A stretch of 64,000 bases of DNA from Rufibacter sp. LB8 (GTDB taxonomy: Bacteria > Bacteroidota > Bacteroidia > Cytophagales > Hymenobacteraceae): positions 558,001 to 622,000 of the forward strand of contig NZ_JADALJ010000001.1 in the NCBI RefSeq assembly GCF_014876185.1, in the 5' to 3' direction. Positions 17,279 to 23,863 of this stretch are shown here, piece after piece (positions within the stretch are counted from its first letter, which is position 1; each line of letters starts with the position of its first letter). The notes under the pieces were generated by a model. That model made no database searches, was not told the origin of the DNA, and worked only from the letters and a program-made list of their open reading frames with translations. The position numbers and the translations under genes were made by a program.

Positions 17279-17722
17279 CTAGTTCTTCGCCTGCTCCAAT
17301 ACAAAATCCTCGCTTTTGGGAAGGTCCAGGAATTGCTGGGAGAAGTCAGCGGGCAGGGCGGTGAGTTTGCGTTGGGCCAGGTCCATCCAGGCGCCGTCTA
17401 CCAGAATGATGCAGGCTTTTATGCCGTCCTGGCGGTAGAGTTCATGTTTGATGGACCAGCGCGAACCGTCTTCGCGGGCCTTGGTCATCATGGTTTTTAC
17501 CTGTATGTTCTCGTTTAGGCCCACTTCGCGCAGGTAGTGCAGTTCCTCTTTGAACAGAATGGGGCCCAGCCGCAACTTCTGGAACATCTTGAAATTCAGG
17601 CCCAGGCTGTCCAGCAGCGCAATACGGGCCTGGGCCGCAAAATCGGCGTAAGCCGAGTGGCGCAAATGCATGTTGGCGTCTACCTGCGCCCAAATCACGT
17701 GACCTTCATAAATGGCACTCAT
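17279..17722 (-). CDS. acyl-CoA thioesterase, hotdog fold
   Basis: 147 residues, single 4HBT-type domain. The family signature near the N-terminus is IWAQVDANMHLRHSAYADFAAQAR, here quoted only by its key residues: the catalytic Asp15 (in VDANMHL) and the following helix ending AR. It would hydrolyse acyl-CoA thioesters in the cytosol; substrate unknown. A single gene with no operon partner. Confidence 0.8.
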   Translation of the reverse strand: MSAIYEGHVIWAQVDANMHLRHSAYADFAAQARIALLDSLGLNFKMFQKLRLGPILFKEELHYLREVGLNENIQVKTMMTKAREDGSRWSIKHELYRQDGIKACIILVDGAWMDLAQRKLTALPADFSQQFLDLPKSEDFVLEQAKN

Positions 17723-17733
17723 GTATTTCTAGT

Positions 17734-17748
17734 TAAATAGGTAAAACT
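17734..17748. promoter_or_regulatory. 15-bp motif shared with the GT3 leader
   Basis: TAAATAGGTAAAACT occurs here, 12 bases upstream of the thioesterase start, and again at 18997-19011, 13 bases upstream of the glycogen synthase start. Orientation relative to the gene is opposite at the two sites. Confidence 0.35.
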
Positions 17749-17853
17749 TAATATTTAAGAGAAAAAAGTATCTTTCGGCGGAAATCAACAAGATAAACGT
17801 GAGGTTTTCAAAGGCAACATTTCAAAGAGTTAGGCCAGCGAAACTAGCAACTC

Positions 17854-17893
17854 CCGTTTTCGGCCTCATTTTCAGAAACGAGGCCAAAAACGG
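17854..17893. repeat. P40 palindrome copy
   Basis: GGCCTC left arm with GAGGCC on the right, but the right arm then reads AAAAACGG against TTTTCGG. It lies between the divergent thioesterase and DUF4440-like genes, one of few copies at a 5' end. Confidence 0.82.
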
Positions 17894-18006
17894 AAATGAA
17901 AACGCACCCACTTCAATCTGAAAAGCAAGATCAAATTGACACTGAGTTGAATCATATAAATGTCCACCAAAACAAATCTGCATACGCGAAGAAACGCAAT
18001 CAAGTC

Positions 18007-18864
18007 ATGAAAACCACCCTTCTCTTTCTCATCTGCCTTTTCAGTTTTTTACAGGTAAAAGGCCAAACGGCTGTGCAGCAGGTGGTACAGGCCGAACGGG
18101 CCTTCGCGCAGATGGCGCTGGACCAGGACACCCGGGCGGCGTTTCTGCAGCACATGAACGAAGCTTCTTTGCTGGCTGGCAAAGGGAAACTGGTGAAAGG
18201 CCGCGACCTCTACCTGAACTTGCCGCCTGACACGGTGGGAAAACTTCACTGGGAACCAACGTTTGCGACGGTGTCAGTGTCTGGGGAGTTGGGTTATACC
18301 TCGGGCCCGTTTACCTACAAGGTCAAAGGAAAAGCTGTGGCTTTCGGGCATTTCGCCACGGTGTGGCTGCGGCAGTCAGACGGGCAATGGAAATTTGTGA
18401 TTGACCTGGGCGGCCCGCACGGTCCGCACAGCACCGCCGTGAAAGATGATACCCTGCTGTATGTGTTGCCAGACAAAACCGCTAAGACTCAACAAAAAAC
18501 CACCAATTTACTGGCGCATGACGCAGCGTTCAGCAAGGCGGCGGCGGGTTCTTTGGCGGCGTACAGCAAGGTTTTGCACCCAGAAGCCAGACTGTTCCGG
18601 GCCAACCGCCTTCCCAGCGTGACCGCCGCCCAGCGCGATGACCTTTTGAAAGAAACCACGCATCTTTCGTTTAGGCCAGAAGGATCTCAGATAGCGGCTT
18701 CCGGTGATTTGGGCGTGGTGTATGGCCTCTGTGAACTACGGTTGCGCAAAGACGGAAAAGAAATAAAACAGGCAGGCCCGTACATGCGCGTCTGGCGGAA
18801 AGATGAAGTTAAAGGGTGGCAGATTCTACATGAAAGCCTTATTGCCGAACTGGTAAAAGAATAA
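18007..18864 (+). CDS. secreted protein with two SnoaL/DUF4440-like domains
   Basis: 285 residues from the ATG at 18007, which directly precedes a signal peptide (KTTLLFLICLFSFLQVKGQ); an upstream in-frame ATG at 17896 lies in repeat-derived sequence. The mature part looks like two tandem NTF2-like domains (about 22-150 and 160-285). Each starts with a helix (AERAFAQMALDQDTRAAFL; AHDAAFSKAAAGSLAAY) and ends in a strand pair (GQWKFVIDLGGPHG; VKGWQILHESL). NTF2-like folds include ketosteroid isomerases and many non-enzymatic proteins; no function is assigned. Confidence 0.7.
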   Translation: MKTTLLFLICLFSFLQVKGQTAVQQVVQAERAFAQMALDQDTRAAFLQHMNEASLLAGKGKLVKGRDLYLNLPPDTVGKLHWEPTFATVSVSGELGYTSGPFTYKVKGKAVAFGHFATVWLRQSDGQWKFVIDLGGPHGPHSTAVKDDTLLYVLPDKTAKTQQKTTNLLAHDAAFSKAAAGSLAAYSKVLHPEARLFRANRLPSVTAAQRDDLLKETTHLSFRPEGSQIAASGDLGVVYGLCELRLRKDGKEIKQAGPYMRVWRKDEVKGWQILHESLIAELVKE

Positions 18865-18996
18865 CCCTGCCATGGCCTGAAATAAAGGCCTATCTTGGGC
18901 GGGTATTAACGCAGCCCTTCGGGCTAGAAAATAGAGCGGCGTTTAAACTTTTTATAAAACGTGGCCGCTACTATATCCGTTATGCGCTATTTTAAG

Positions 18997-19011
18997 TAAA
19001 TAGGTAAAACT
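18997..19011. promoter_or_regulatory. 15-bp motif shared with the thioesterase leader
   Basis: Second exact copy of TAAATAGGTAAAACT, just upstream of the GT3 glycogen synthase start. Confidence 0.35.
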
Positions 19012-19023
19012 GCACCCTTTTCT

Positions 19024-20820
19024 ATGCCGAATACCACATCTGCCTCGCCGTACTTGTTAGAAATTGCCTGGGAAGCCTGTAATCAGGTGGGAGGAATCTA
19101 TACCGTCATTAGATCAAAAGTCCCCGCCATGATGGAATACTGGGGCGACCAATATTGCCTCATTGGCCCCTACTTCCCGCAGCAGGCCGCCGCCGAGTTT
19201 GAACCAACTGATGATTATTCTGATGTATTCGGAAGAGCAGTCCTAAAACTGCGCGAGCAGGGCGTGGAGGCGCATTATGGCACGTGGCTGGTGACCGGTA
19301 GGCCCCGCATTATTTTGATTAACCCGTTCAGTGCGTACGGCGACCTGGACAGCATCAAGCAACAACTCTGGGAGAAGCATTACATTCCCACTTCCAATGA
19401 AGATCTCTTGAACCAGGTCTTGGCCTTCGGGAGTTTGGTGAAGCGGTACGTGTCTGAGTTGGCGCAGAAAACCAAGGTGGTGGCGCATTTCCATGAATGG
19501 ATGGTGGGTTCTGCCATACCAGACCTGCGCCGCGAACAGGTGCCCGTGAAAATTGTCTTCACCACGCACGCCACGCTGCTGGGCCGCTACCTGGCCATGA
19601 ACGACCCCAATTTCTATGACCAGCTCACGGCGGTGGACTGGCGCAAGGAAGCGCGCAATTTCAATATTGAACCAGCGGTTTCTATTGAGCGGGCAGCGGC
19701 GCACGGGTCCCACGTGTTCACCACCGTGAGCGAAGTCACCGTGCGGGAATGCATTTACCTTCTGGACCGTATTCCGGATACGGTGTTGCCCAACGGTTTG
19801 AACATACGTCGGTTCACGGCCATGCACGAGTTCCAGAACCTGCACCTTACCTACAAGAAGAAAATTCACCGGTTTGTGATGGGGCATTTCTTCCAGAGCT
19901 TTCCGTTTGATCTGGAGAAAACGCTGTACTTCTTCACTTCCGGCCGTTTTGAATACAGGAACAAAGGCTTCGATTTAACCTTGGAAGCCCTGGCCCGCCT
20001 AAACCACCGCATGAAAGTGGCCAAGTCTGACATGACCGTGGTGATGTTCTTCATTACCAAGCAGCCGTTCCATTCCATTAACCCAGACGTGCTGCACTCC
20101 AAGGCGCTAATGGAAGAGATACAGGGCACGTGTCAGGCCATTCAGGAGCAGGTAGGGGAGCGCTTGTTCTATGAGGCCGCCTCCAGCACCGACCACAAAT
20201 TGCCTGAACTCTCAAATTTTGTGGATGACTATTGGCGCCTGCGCTACCGTCGCACCGTGCAATCCTGGAAAACGCACATGTTGCCGCCGGTGGTCACGCA
20301 CAATCTGGTCAATGACAAGACAGACGAAATCCTGCATTTCCTGCGGGAGTCTAACCTGGTGAATAACGCCGATGACCGTGTGAAAATAGTCTACCACCCA
20401 GATTTTGTGTCGCCCACCAACCCGTTGTTCGGCATGGAATACGGGCAGTTTGTGCGGGGCTGTCACTTGGGCGTGTTCCCGAGCTACTATGAGCCTTGGG
20501 GCTATACGCCATTGGAGTGTGTGGCCAGCGGCATTCCGGCCGTGACCAGTGACCTCTCCGGGTTTGGCGATTACGTGAAGAAGCACGTGAAAAAATACAC
20601 CGAGAAAGGCATCTACGTGATCAACCGCCATGAGAAAGGCTTTGACGAATCAGCTGAGCAACTCACCCAGCACCTCATGGATTACGTGGAACTCAGCCGC
20701 CGCGAGCGCATTGCCCAACGCAACAAAGTAGAGAGTTCCTCTGAGATGTTTGACTGGAAAAAACTGCTGGTGCATTATGAACGCGCCTACCAACTGGCTT
20801 TGACTTCGCCGCAGGAGTAA
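19024..20820 (+). CDS. eukaryotic-type glycogen synthase (GT3)
   Basis: 598 residues. Elongates alpha-1,4-glucan, in this family from UDP-glucose. The N-terminus reads LEIAWEACNQVGGIYTVIRSK, quoted in parts: EIAWE and the nucleotide-binding GGIYTVIRSK, characteristic of GT3 rather than bacterial GlgA (GT5). Further GT3 marks are HFHEWMVG, TTHATLLGRYL and the catalytic double-Glu region YYEPWGYTPLECVASG. GT3 is the animal/fungal glycogen synthase family and also occurs in Bacteroidota. It lies in an alpha-glucan block with a eukaryotic-type branching enzyme 7 kb away. Ends in a strong terminator. Confidence 0.92.
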   Translation: MPNTTSASPYLLEIAWEACNQVGGIYTVIRSKVPAMMEYWGDQYCLIGPYFPQQAAAEFEPTDDYSDVFGRAVLKLREQGVEAHYGTWLVTGRPRIILINPFSAYGDLDSIKQQLWEKHYIPTSNEDLLNQVLAFGSLVKRYVSELAQKTKVVAHFHEWMVGSAIPDLRREQVPVKIVFTTHATLLGRYLAMNDPNFYDQLTAVDWRKEARNFNIEPAVSIERAAAHGSHVFTTVSEVTVRECIYLLDRIPDTVLPNGLNIRRFTAMHEFQNLHLTYKKKIHRFVMGHFFQSFPFDLEKTLYFFTSGRFEYRNKGFDLTLEALARLNHRMKVAKSDMTVVMFFITKQPFHSINPDVLHSKALMEEIQGTCQAIQEQVGERLFYEAASSTDHKLPELSNFVDDYWRLRYRRTVQSWKTHMLPPVVTHNLVNDKTDEILHFLRESNLVNNADDRVKIVYHPDFVSPTNPLFGMEYGQFVRGCHLGVFPSYYEPWGYTPLECVASGIPAVTSDLSGFGDYVKKHVKKYTEKGIYVINRHEKGFDESAEQLTQHLMDYVELSRRERIAQRNKVESSSEMFDWKKLLVHYERAYQLALTSPQE

Positions 20821-20837
20821 ATTATGATTATTGATAA

Positions 20838-20869
20838 AAGAAAAAGAGGCTGAAAGGCCTCTTTTTTTG
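20838..20869 (+). terminator. intrinsic terminator after glycogen synthase
   Basis: AAAAAGAGGC pairs with GCCTCTTTTT (short TGAAAG loop) followed by T-run. Confidence 0.88.
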
Positions 20870-20881
20870 TGGGCGTGTTTT

Positions 20882-20921
20882 TCGTTTTTGGGCTCGTTTT
20901 AGAAAATGAGGCTCAAAACGG
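20882..20921. repeat. P40 palindrome, divergent copy
   Basis: TCGTTTTTGGGCTC left and GAGGCTCAAAACGG right; several unmatched differences. Confidence 0.7.
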
Positions 20922-21002
20922 AAAATCATAGAATTCTTATTTTGGAACTCTATACTTGTTAACTATGCTAAAAGCCAATTTATTACGGCCAGAGAAGCAT
21001 TG

Positions 21003-21752
21003 TTACTTCCTGAAAATATAAATGCGATATGAAGCATTAACCTGCAGACCATGCGATTTTATGGTTCCGGTGGAGGGAAAGGCTCCCGGTTCTGGGTTCT
21101 CCTCGCCGGTTAGTTTTTTGAATGGCAAGGCATACGCGGAAGATAAAGCGAATTGCTTGTACTTTAAGCCAATTTCCGGCAGAATGCCCAACCCGCTGGC
21201 TTTATAATCGGGGAATAACTCACTTTCTACATTATTGGTTAATCTGAGCGGTATATCTCCCAACTCCAGTTCTGATTTAAAAAAGCCTACCCCTAGTTTA
21301 GCGTAGGGCTGCCACCCGTTCCCGGAAGGCGCATACGTGAGGTTCAGTAAGAAATTTGAGTTCTCCAACGCTCCCGCCTTCAAGTACCCGTTTATCTGTT
21401 CGCCGTTTAGGTTAGCGTTTTTTATGAAACGGGCTGTTGCATAGCTGCCATTAAAACCAACTCCCACAAATAAATCCTGCGTGAGCGCATAGTCCAGGGA
21501 AATAAAATAACTGATGCCCAACCCTATTTCTGGGCTGTATTCTGCATTCTGATATCCAACGTTTTTTTCTGATAAGAGCGGCAAATAATACCCAAACCCA
21601 GCAGAAATACTATATTTTTTGTGTTGCCCAAATTGCTCAGTGGGTGCAAGTTGATTGGGGTCTATACCGGTGGTTCTGCTGGTTCCTATTTGCGCCTGCA
21701 CAGCTAAGGCCAGCCATAACAAAATTCCGGTTAGAATATATTTTGACTTCAT
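21003..21752 (-). CDS. outer-membrane beta-barrel protein
   Basis: 249 residues with a signal peptide (KYILTGILLWLALAVQAQ). The rest alternates short hydrophobic strands and turns (YSISAGFGYYLPLL, IGLGISYFISLDYAL, LFVGVGFNGSY, LGILPEIGLKYKQFALSSAYALPF), and the protein ends in an aromatic-rich strand (YRIYIFRK). This is typical of small Bacteroidota outer-membrane barrels. Ligand unknown. It is a lone gene, with an AT-rich 5' region (21753-22108) in which I see no other gene. Confidence 0.75.
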   Translation of the reverse strand: MKSKYILTGILLWLALAVQAQIGTSRTTGIDPNQLAPTEQFGQHKKYSISAGFGYYLPLLSEKNVGYQNAEYSPEIGLGISYFISLDYALTQDLFVGVGFNGSYATARFIKNANLNGEQINGYLKAGALENSNFLLNLTYAPSGNGWQPYAKLGVGFFKSELELGDIPLRLTNNVESELFPDYKASGLGILPEIGLKYKQFALSSAYALPFKKLTGEENPEPGAFPSTGTIKSHGLQVNASYRIYIFRK

Positions 21753-22108
21753 ATTCCCATTTTAAATAAAAACTACCTCTTGTACTAGTACGCCTAAAAT
21801 TTGCAGACGGTGCTAATTCCTGCTTTCTAAATGATAAAAAGGAGAGGTAATGTTTATTTAAATAGGCTATGCAACCTGAAAAAGCATATTTCAGTGGGTG
21901 TCTTGCTGTTCTGGACCAGTAATATTTTTCTTTTTTAAACACCAGATTCTGTGGTCAGTAAAAGCAGATTTAATTGCTCTTTTCCATAAGCTTATTAAGT
22001 AAAGTTTTTACAGGGTTGTTATTGTGCCATACTACCGCTTTGATTTTCCTAAACCTTGTACTAAATTTCCTTACGTTTTAATAGAGTTGTTTGATTATTT
22101 AGCTTTAT

Positions 22109-22175
22109 TGACAACGGTTAGTATAAGCGGCGGCAGAGGCCGTCGGCCGATGCTGGCGTTTATACAATGTTGTGT
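22109..22175 (-). other. attC-like site of cassette E
   Basis: On the minus strand it runs from core ACACAAC (22175-22169) to core GTTGTCA (22115-22109). Inner arms TGTATAAACGCC and CGGCGGCAG-type sequence surround a CGGCCGACGGCC centre. 67 bp. Confidence 0.8.
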
Positions 22176-22187
22176 GAAGCCATTTTT

Positions 22188-22685
22188 TTAGTAATCTCTT
22201 CTAAAATTGTATTTTCCACCTTCATCCTCATCTTCTTCATCCTCATCTTCTTCCTCTTCTTCGTATTCTTCATCCTCATCCTCATCCTCATCCCATTCTT
22301 CTTCCTCTTCCTTAGCTCCAGGCATATTAGAGGTAACTAAAGAATAGAATTTTTTCCAATCCTGACTTAGGACTGAAGTTTTACATGTTTTTTCAAAATC
22401 TTGAGCACAATCGATGATTAGCATAACCATGTTTGTCAAAGGAACCCTTCTTGAATCGATGGTGATTGAAGATGAAACAAATTTGCCCATATCTTGTGAA
22501 TATAGAGACCATAATTCATCAAATCTTAATTTTAAAGACGCACTTAAGCTGTCCATACCGCGCATATTTCTAATACCAACTGTTGAGCGCATATTGTCCC
22601 ATTGCATTAAATCTTTATAAATGCTTGTGACTAAACTCTCAACTTTATATTGACTTGTCCCTAAAATTTTATCAAAAAAGCCCAT
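22188..22685 (-). CDS. cassette-encoded protein with acidic C-terminal tail
   Basis: 165 residues, not recognised. Residues 1-125 look globular and helical, with a predominantly polar N-terminus (GFFDKILGTSQYKVESLV). Residues 126-158 are almost pure Glu/Asp, ending GGKYNFRRDY. It is the only gene of cassette E and reads toward its attC-like site, the usual cassette orientation. It is AT-rich compared with flanking chromosomal genes, consistent with acquisition. No signal peptide or membrane segment. Confidence 0.7.
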   Translation of the reverse strand: MGFFDKILGTSQYKVESLVTSIYKDLMQWDNMRSTVGIRNMRGMDSLSASLKLRFDELWSLYSQDMGKFVSSSITIDSRRVPLTNMVMLIIDCAQDFEKTCKTSVLSQDWKKFYSLVTSNMPGAKEEEEEWDEDEDEDEEYEEEEEDEDEEDEDEGGKYNFRRDY

Positions 22686-22728
22686 GTAAATTGTTTTAAT
22701 GAATATCTATTTTTTTAATTATGGTTAC

Positions 22729-22795
22729 ACACAACGGACTTGTGTAAACGGCGGCGACGGCCGTCGGCCTAGCTGGCGTTTACACGTTGTTGTGC
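22729..22795 (-). other. attC-like site of cassette D
   Basis: Minus strand from GCACAAC (22795-22789) to GTTGTGT (22735-22729), with TGTAAACG / CGTTTACA inner arms. 67 bp. Confidence 0.82.
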
Positions 22796-22836
22796 GGAGG
22801 TGTTCTTTTCAAGTTTCCCCGCGCTTTTCTCTTTTT

Positions 22837-22876
22837 CTGTTTTTGACCTGATTTTAGAAAAACAGCATGAAAACAG
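22837..22876. repeat. P40-like palindrome inside cassette D
   Basis: CTGTTTTTGACCTGATTTTAG start and CATGAAAACAG end (quoted in parts); the distal arms pair (CTGTTTT/AAAACAG), the inner arms are poor. Confidence 0.55.
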
Positions 22877-22911
22877 GAAAGCGAAGCGTTTAGCTTGTTT
22901 CGTACGCAAGT

Positions 22912-22951
22912 CCAGTTTTGGCCTTATTTCCGAAAAACAGGCCGAAAACTC
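22912..22951. repeat. second P40-like palindrome inside cassette D
   Basis: AGTTTTGGCCT pairs with AGGCCGAAAACT around a longer loop. Confidence 0.55.
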
Positions 22952-23187
22952 AATCGTCCGACCGTACGCATTGCTGATAAATTCTTTTTGCTCAAACTTA
23001 ACGTCAATTCCTCTTTTGCTGGTCAAAGTCGGGCGGCGTTCCATTTCTTTTGCTAAGCTAATCTAAAAAATCCTACTGATTTTCTTGTGCGGCTTTTGCC
23101 ACGTTAGCTGATTTTTTTCTTGTACTTCTGCTTCTCTTGCTGATAATTTTTCTGCCGTGCCAGCTGGTAAAAAGTTCTTTCACTTAC

Positions 23188-23255
23188 GCACAACGTACTT
23201 GTGTAAACGGCGGCGAAGGCCGTCGGCTGATGCTGGCGTTTACACGTTGTTGTGC
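23188..23255 (-). other. attC-like site of cassette C
   Basis: Minus strand from GCACAAC (23255-23249) to GTTGTGC (23194-23188); 68 bp. Inner arms GTGTAAACG / CGTTTACAC, centre CAGCCGACGGCC. Confidence 0.82.
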
Positions 23256-23295
23256 GGAGGTGTTCTTTTACTTTTCCCCGCGCTTTATATTATTT

Positions 23296-23335
23296 CTGTT
23301 TTTGACCTGATTTTGGAAAAACAGCCCGAAAACAG
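23296..23335. repeat. P40-like palindrome inside cassette C
   Basis: CTGTTTT/AAAACAG outer arms; the inner arm GACCTGATTTTGG is poorly paired. Counterpart of the copy at 22837. Confidence 0.55.
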
Positions 23336-23369
23336 AAAATCGGAGCGTATGACTTTTTTATTTGTCCGT

Positions 23370-23409
23370 CCAGTTTTGGCCTAATTTCCGAAAAAGAGGC
23401 CGAAAACGC
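23370..23409. repeat. second P40-like palindrome inside cassette C
   Basis: GTTTTGGCCT pairs with AGGCCGAAAAC. Counterpart of the copy at 22912. Confidence 0.55.
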
Positions 23410-23668
23410 ATTTCACTCTGTCGGTTCTGCAAGCATTTTGCGTCCGTTCTTGCTCAAACGCAACGTCAATCCCTCTTCTGCTACTTTTGCGACATTCGTT
23501 GGTCAAAGTCGGGCGGCGTTCAATTTCTTTTGTAAAGCTAATTTAAAAAATCTTGCTGATTTTCTTTTGCGGCTTTTGCCACGCTAACCGATTTTATTTT
23601 TGAACTTCTGCTACTCTTGATGATAATTTTTTCTGCAGTTCAAGTTGTCAATTCATTATTTCACTTGC

Positions 23669-23708
23669 GCACAACTACTTAATAAACATACCAGGTATAC
23701 TTATCAGC
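23669..23708 (-). other. conserved array boundary (attI-like site or attC remnant)
   Basis: On the minus strand GCTGATAAGTATACCT, then G-GT-A-TGTTTATTAAGTA, then core GTTGTGC where cassette C begins. Nearly the same 33 bases precede the first cassette of array 2. The right half (GTTTAttaAGTA-GTT) also resembles the L'-R' half of the attC sites. The leader 23709-23813 has no gene. Confidence 0.65.
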
Positions 23709-23813
23709 ATTATGTGTTTACCTAAACCTACAATTAATTGTCGTTTTTGACAAAAAACCGTACCTGTACAACCGAGCATACTATATAGCCCACAAGCAAT
23801 ATCTTAATACTTT

Positions 23814-23853
23814 CCGTTTTTGGGCTCATTTCCAGAAACGAGCCCAAAAACGG
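23814..23853. repeat. P40 palindrome copy, TTTTTGGG/CCCAAAAA variant
   Basis: Matched change on both arms, centre CCAG, one GA-to-CG slip (AACGAG). It lies 10 bases beyond the GH31 stop. Confidence 0.88.
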
Positions 23854-23863
23854 GAAAATCTAG

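Larger units (their letters stand above)
22796..23187 (-). other. body of cassette D, no convincing gene
   Basis: About 390 bp that align with cassette C over much of their length. The body holds two P40-like palindromes (22837-22876 and 22912-22951) and a 91-codon frame starting MERRPTLTSK, whose C-terminal half is just translated palindrome. In cassette C the same stretch lacks the ATG. I regard it as non-coding or decayed. Confidence 0.55.
23256..23668 (-). other. body of cassette C, no convincing gene
   Basis: About 410 bp, a diverged duplicate of cassette D, with two P40-like palindromes at the equivalent places. No ORF longer than about 40 codons has a start codon in the conserved frame. 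Confidence 0.55.
22109..23708 (-). mobile_element. integron-like cassette array 1 (three cassettes, no integrase)
   Basis: Read on the minus strand: boundary site (23669-23708), cassette C (to 23188), cassette D (to 22729), cassette E (to 22109), each ending in a 67-68-bp attC-like site. The 7-bp cores at the two ends of each cassette are exact reverse complements: GTTGTGC with GCACAAC (C and D), GTTGTGT with ACACAAC (E). Only E has a convincing gene. This is the arrangement expected for integrated integron cassettes. No integrase gene is present in the window, as in clusters of attC sites lacking integrase. Confidence 0.82.

Noticed and set aside
22769-23044. 91-residue ORF in cassette D
   Set aside because: Half is translated palindrome, and the matching stretch in cassette C has no start codon; not supported as a gene.
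22109-23708. CRISPR array
   Set aside because: Only three repeats about 500 bp apart with gene-sized bodies; no short spacers and no cas genes.
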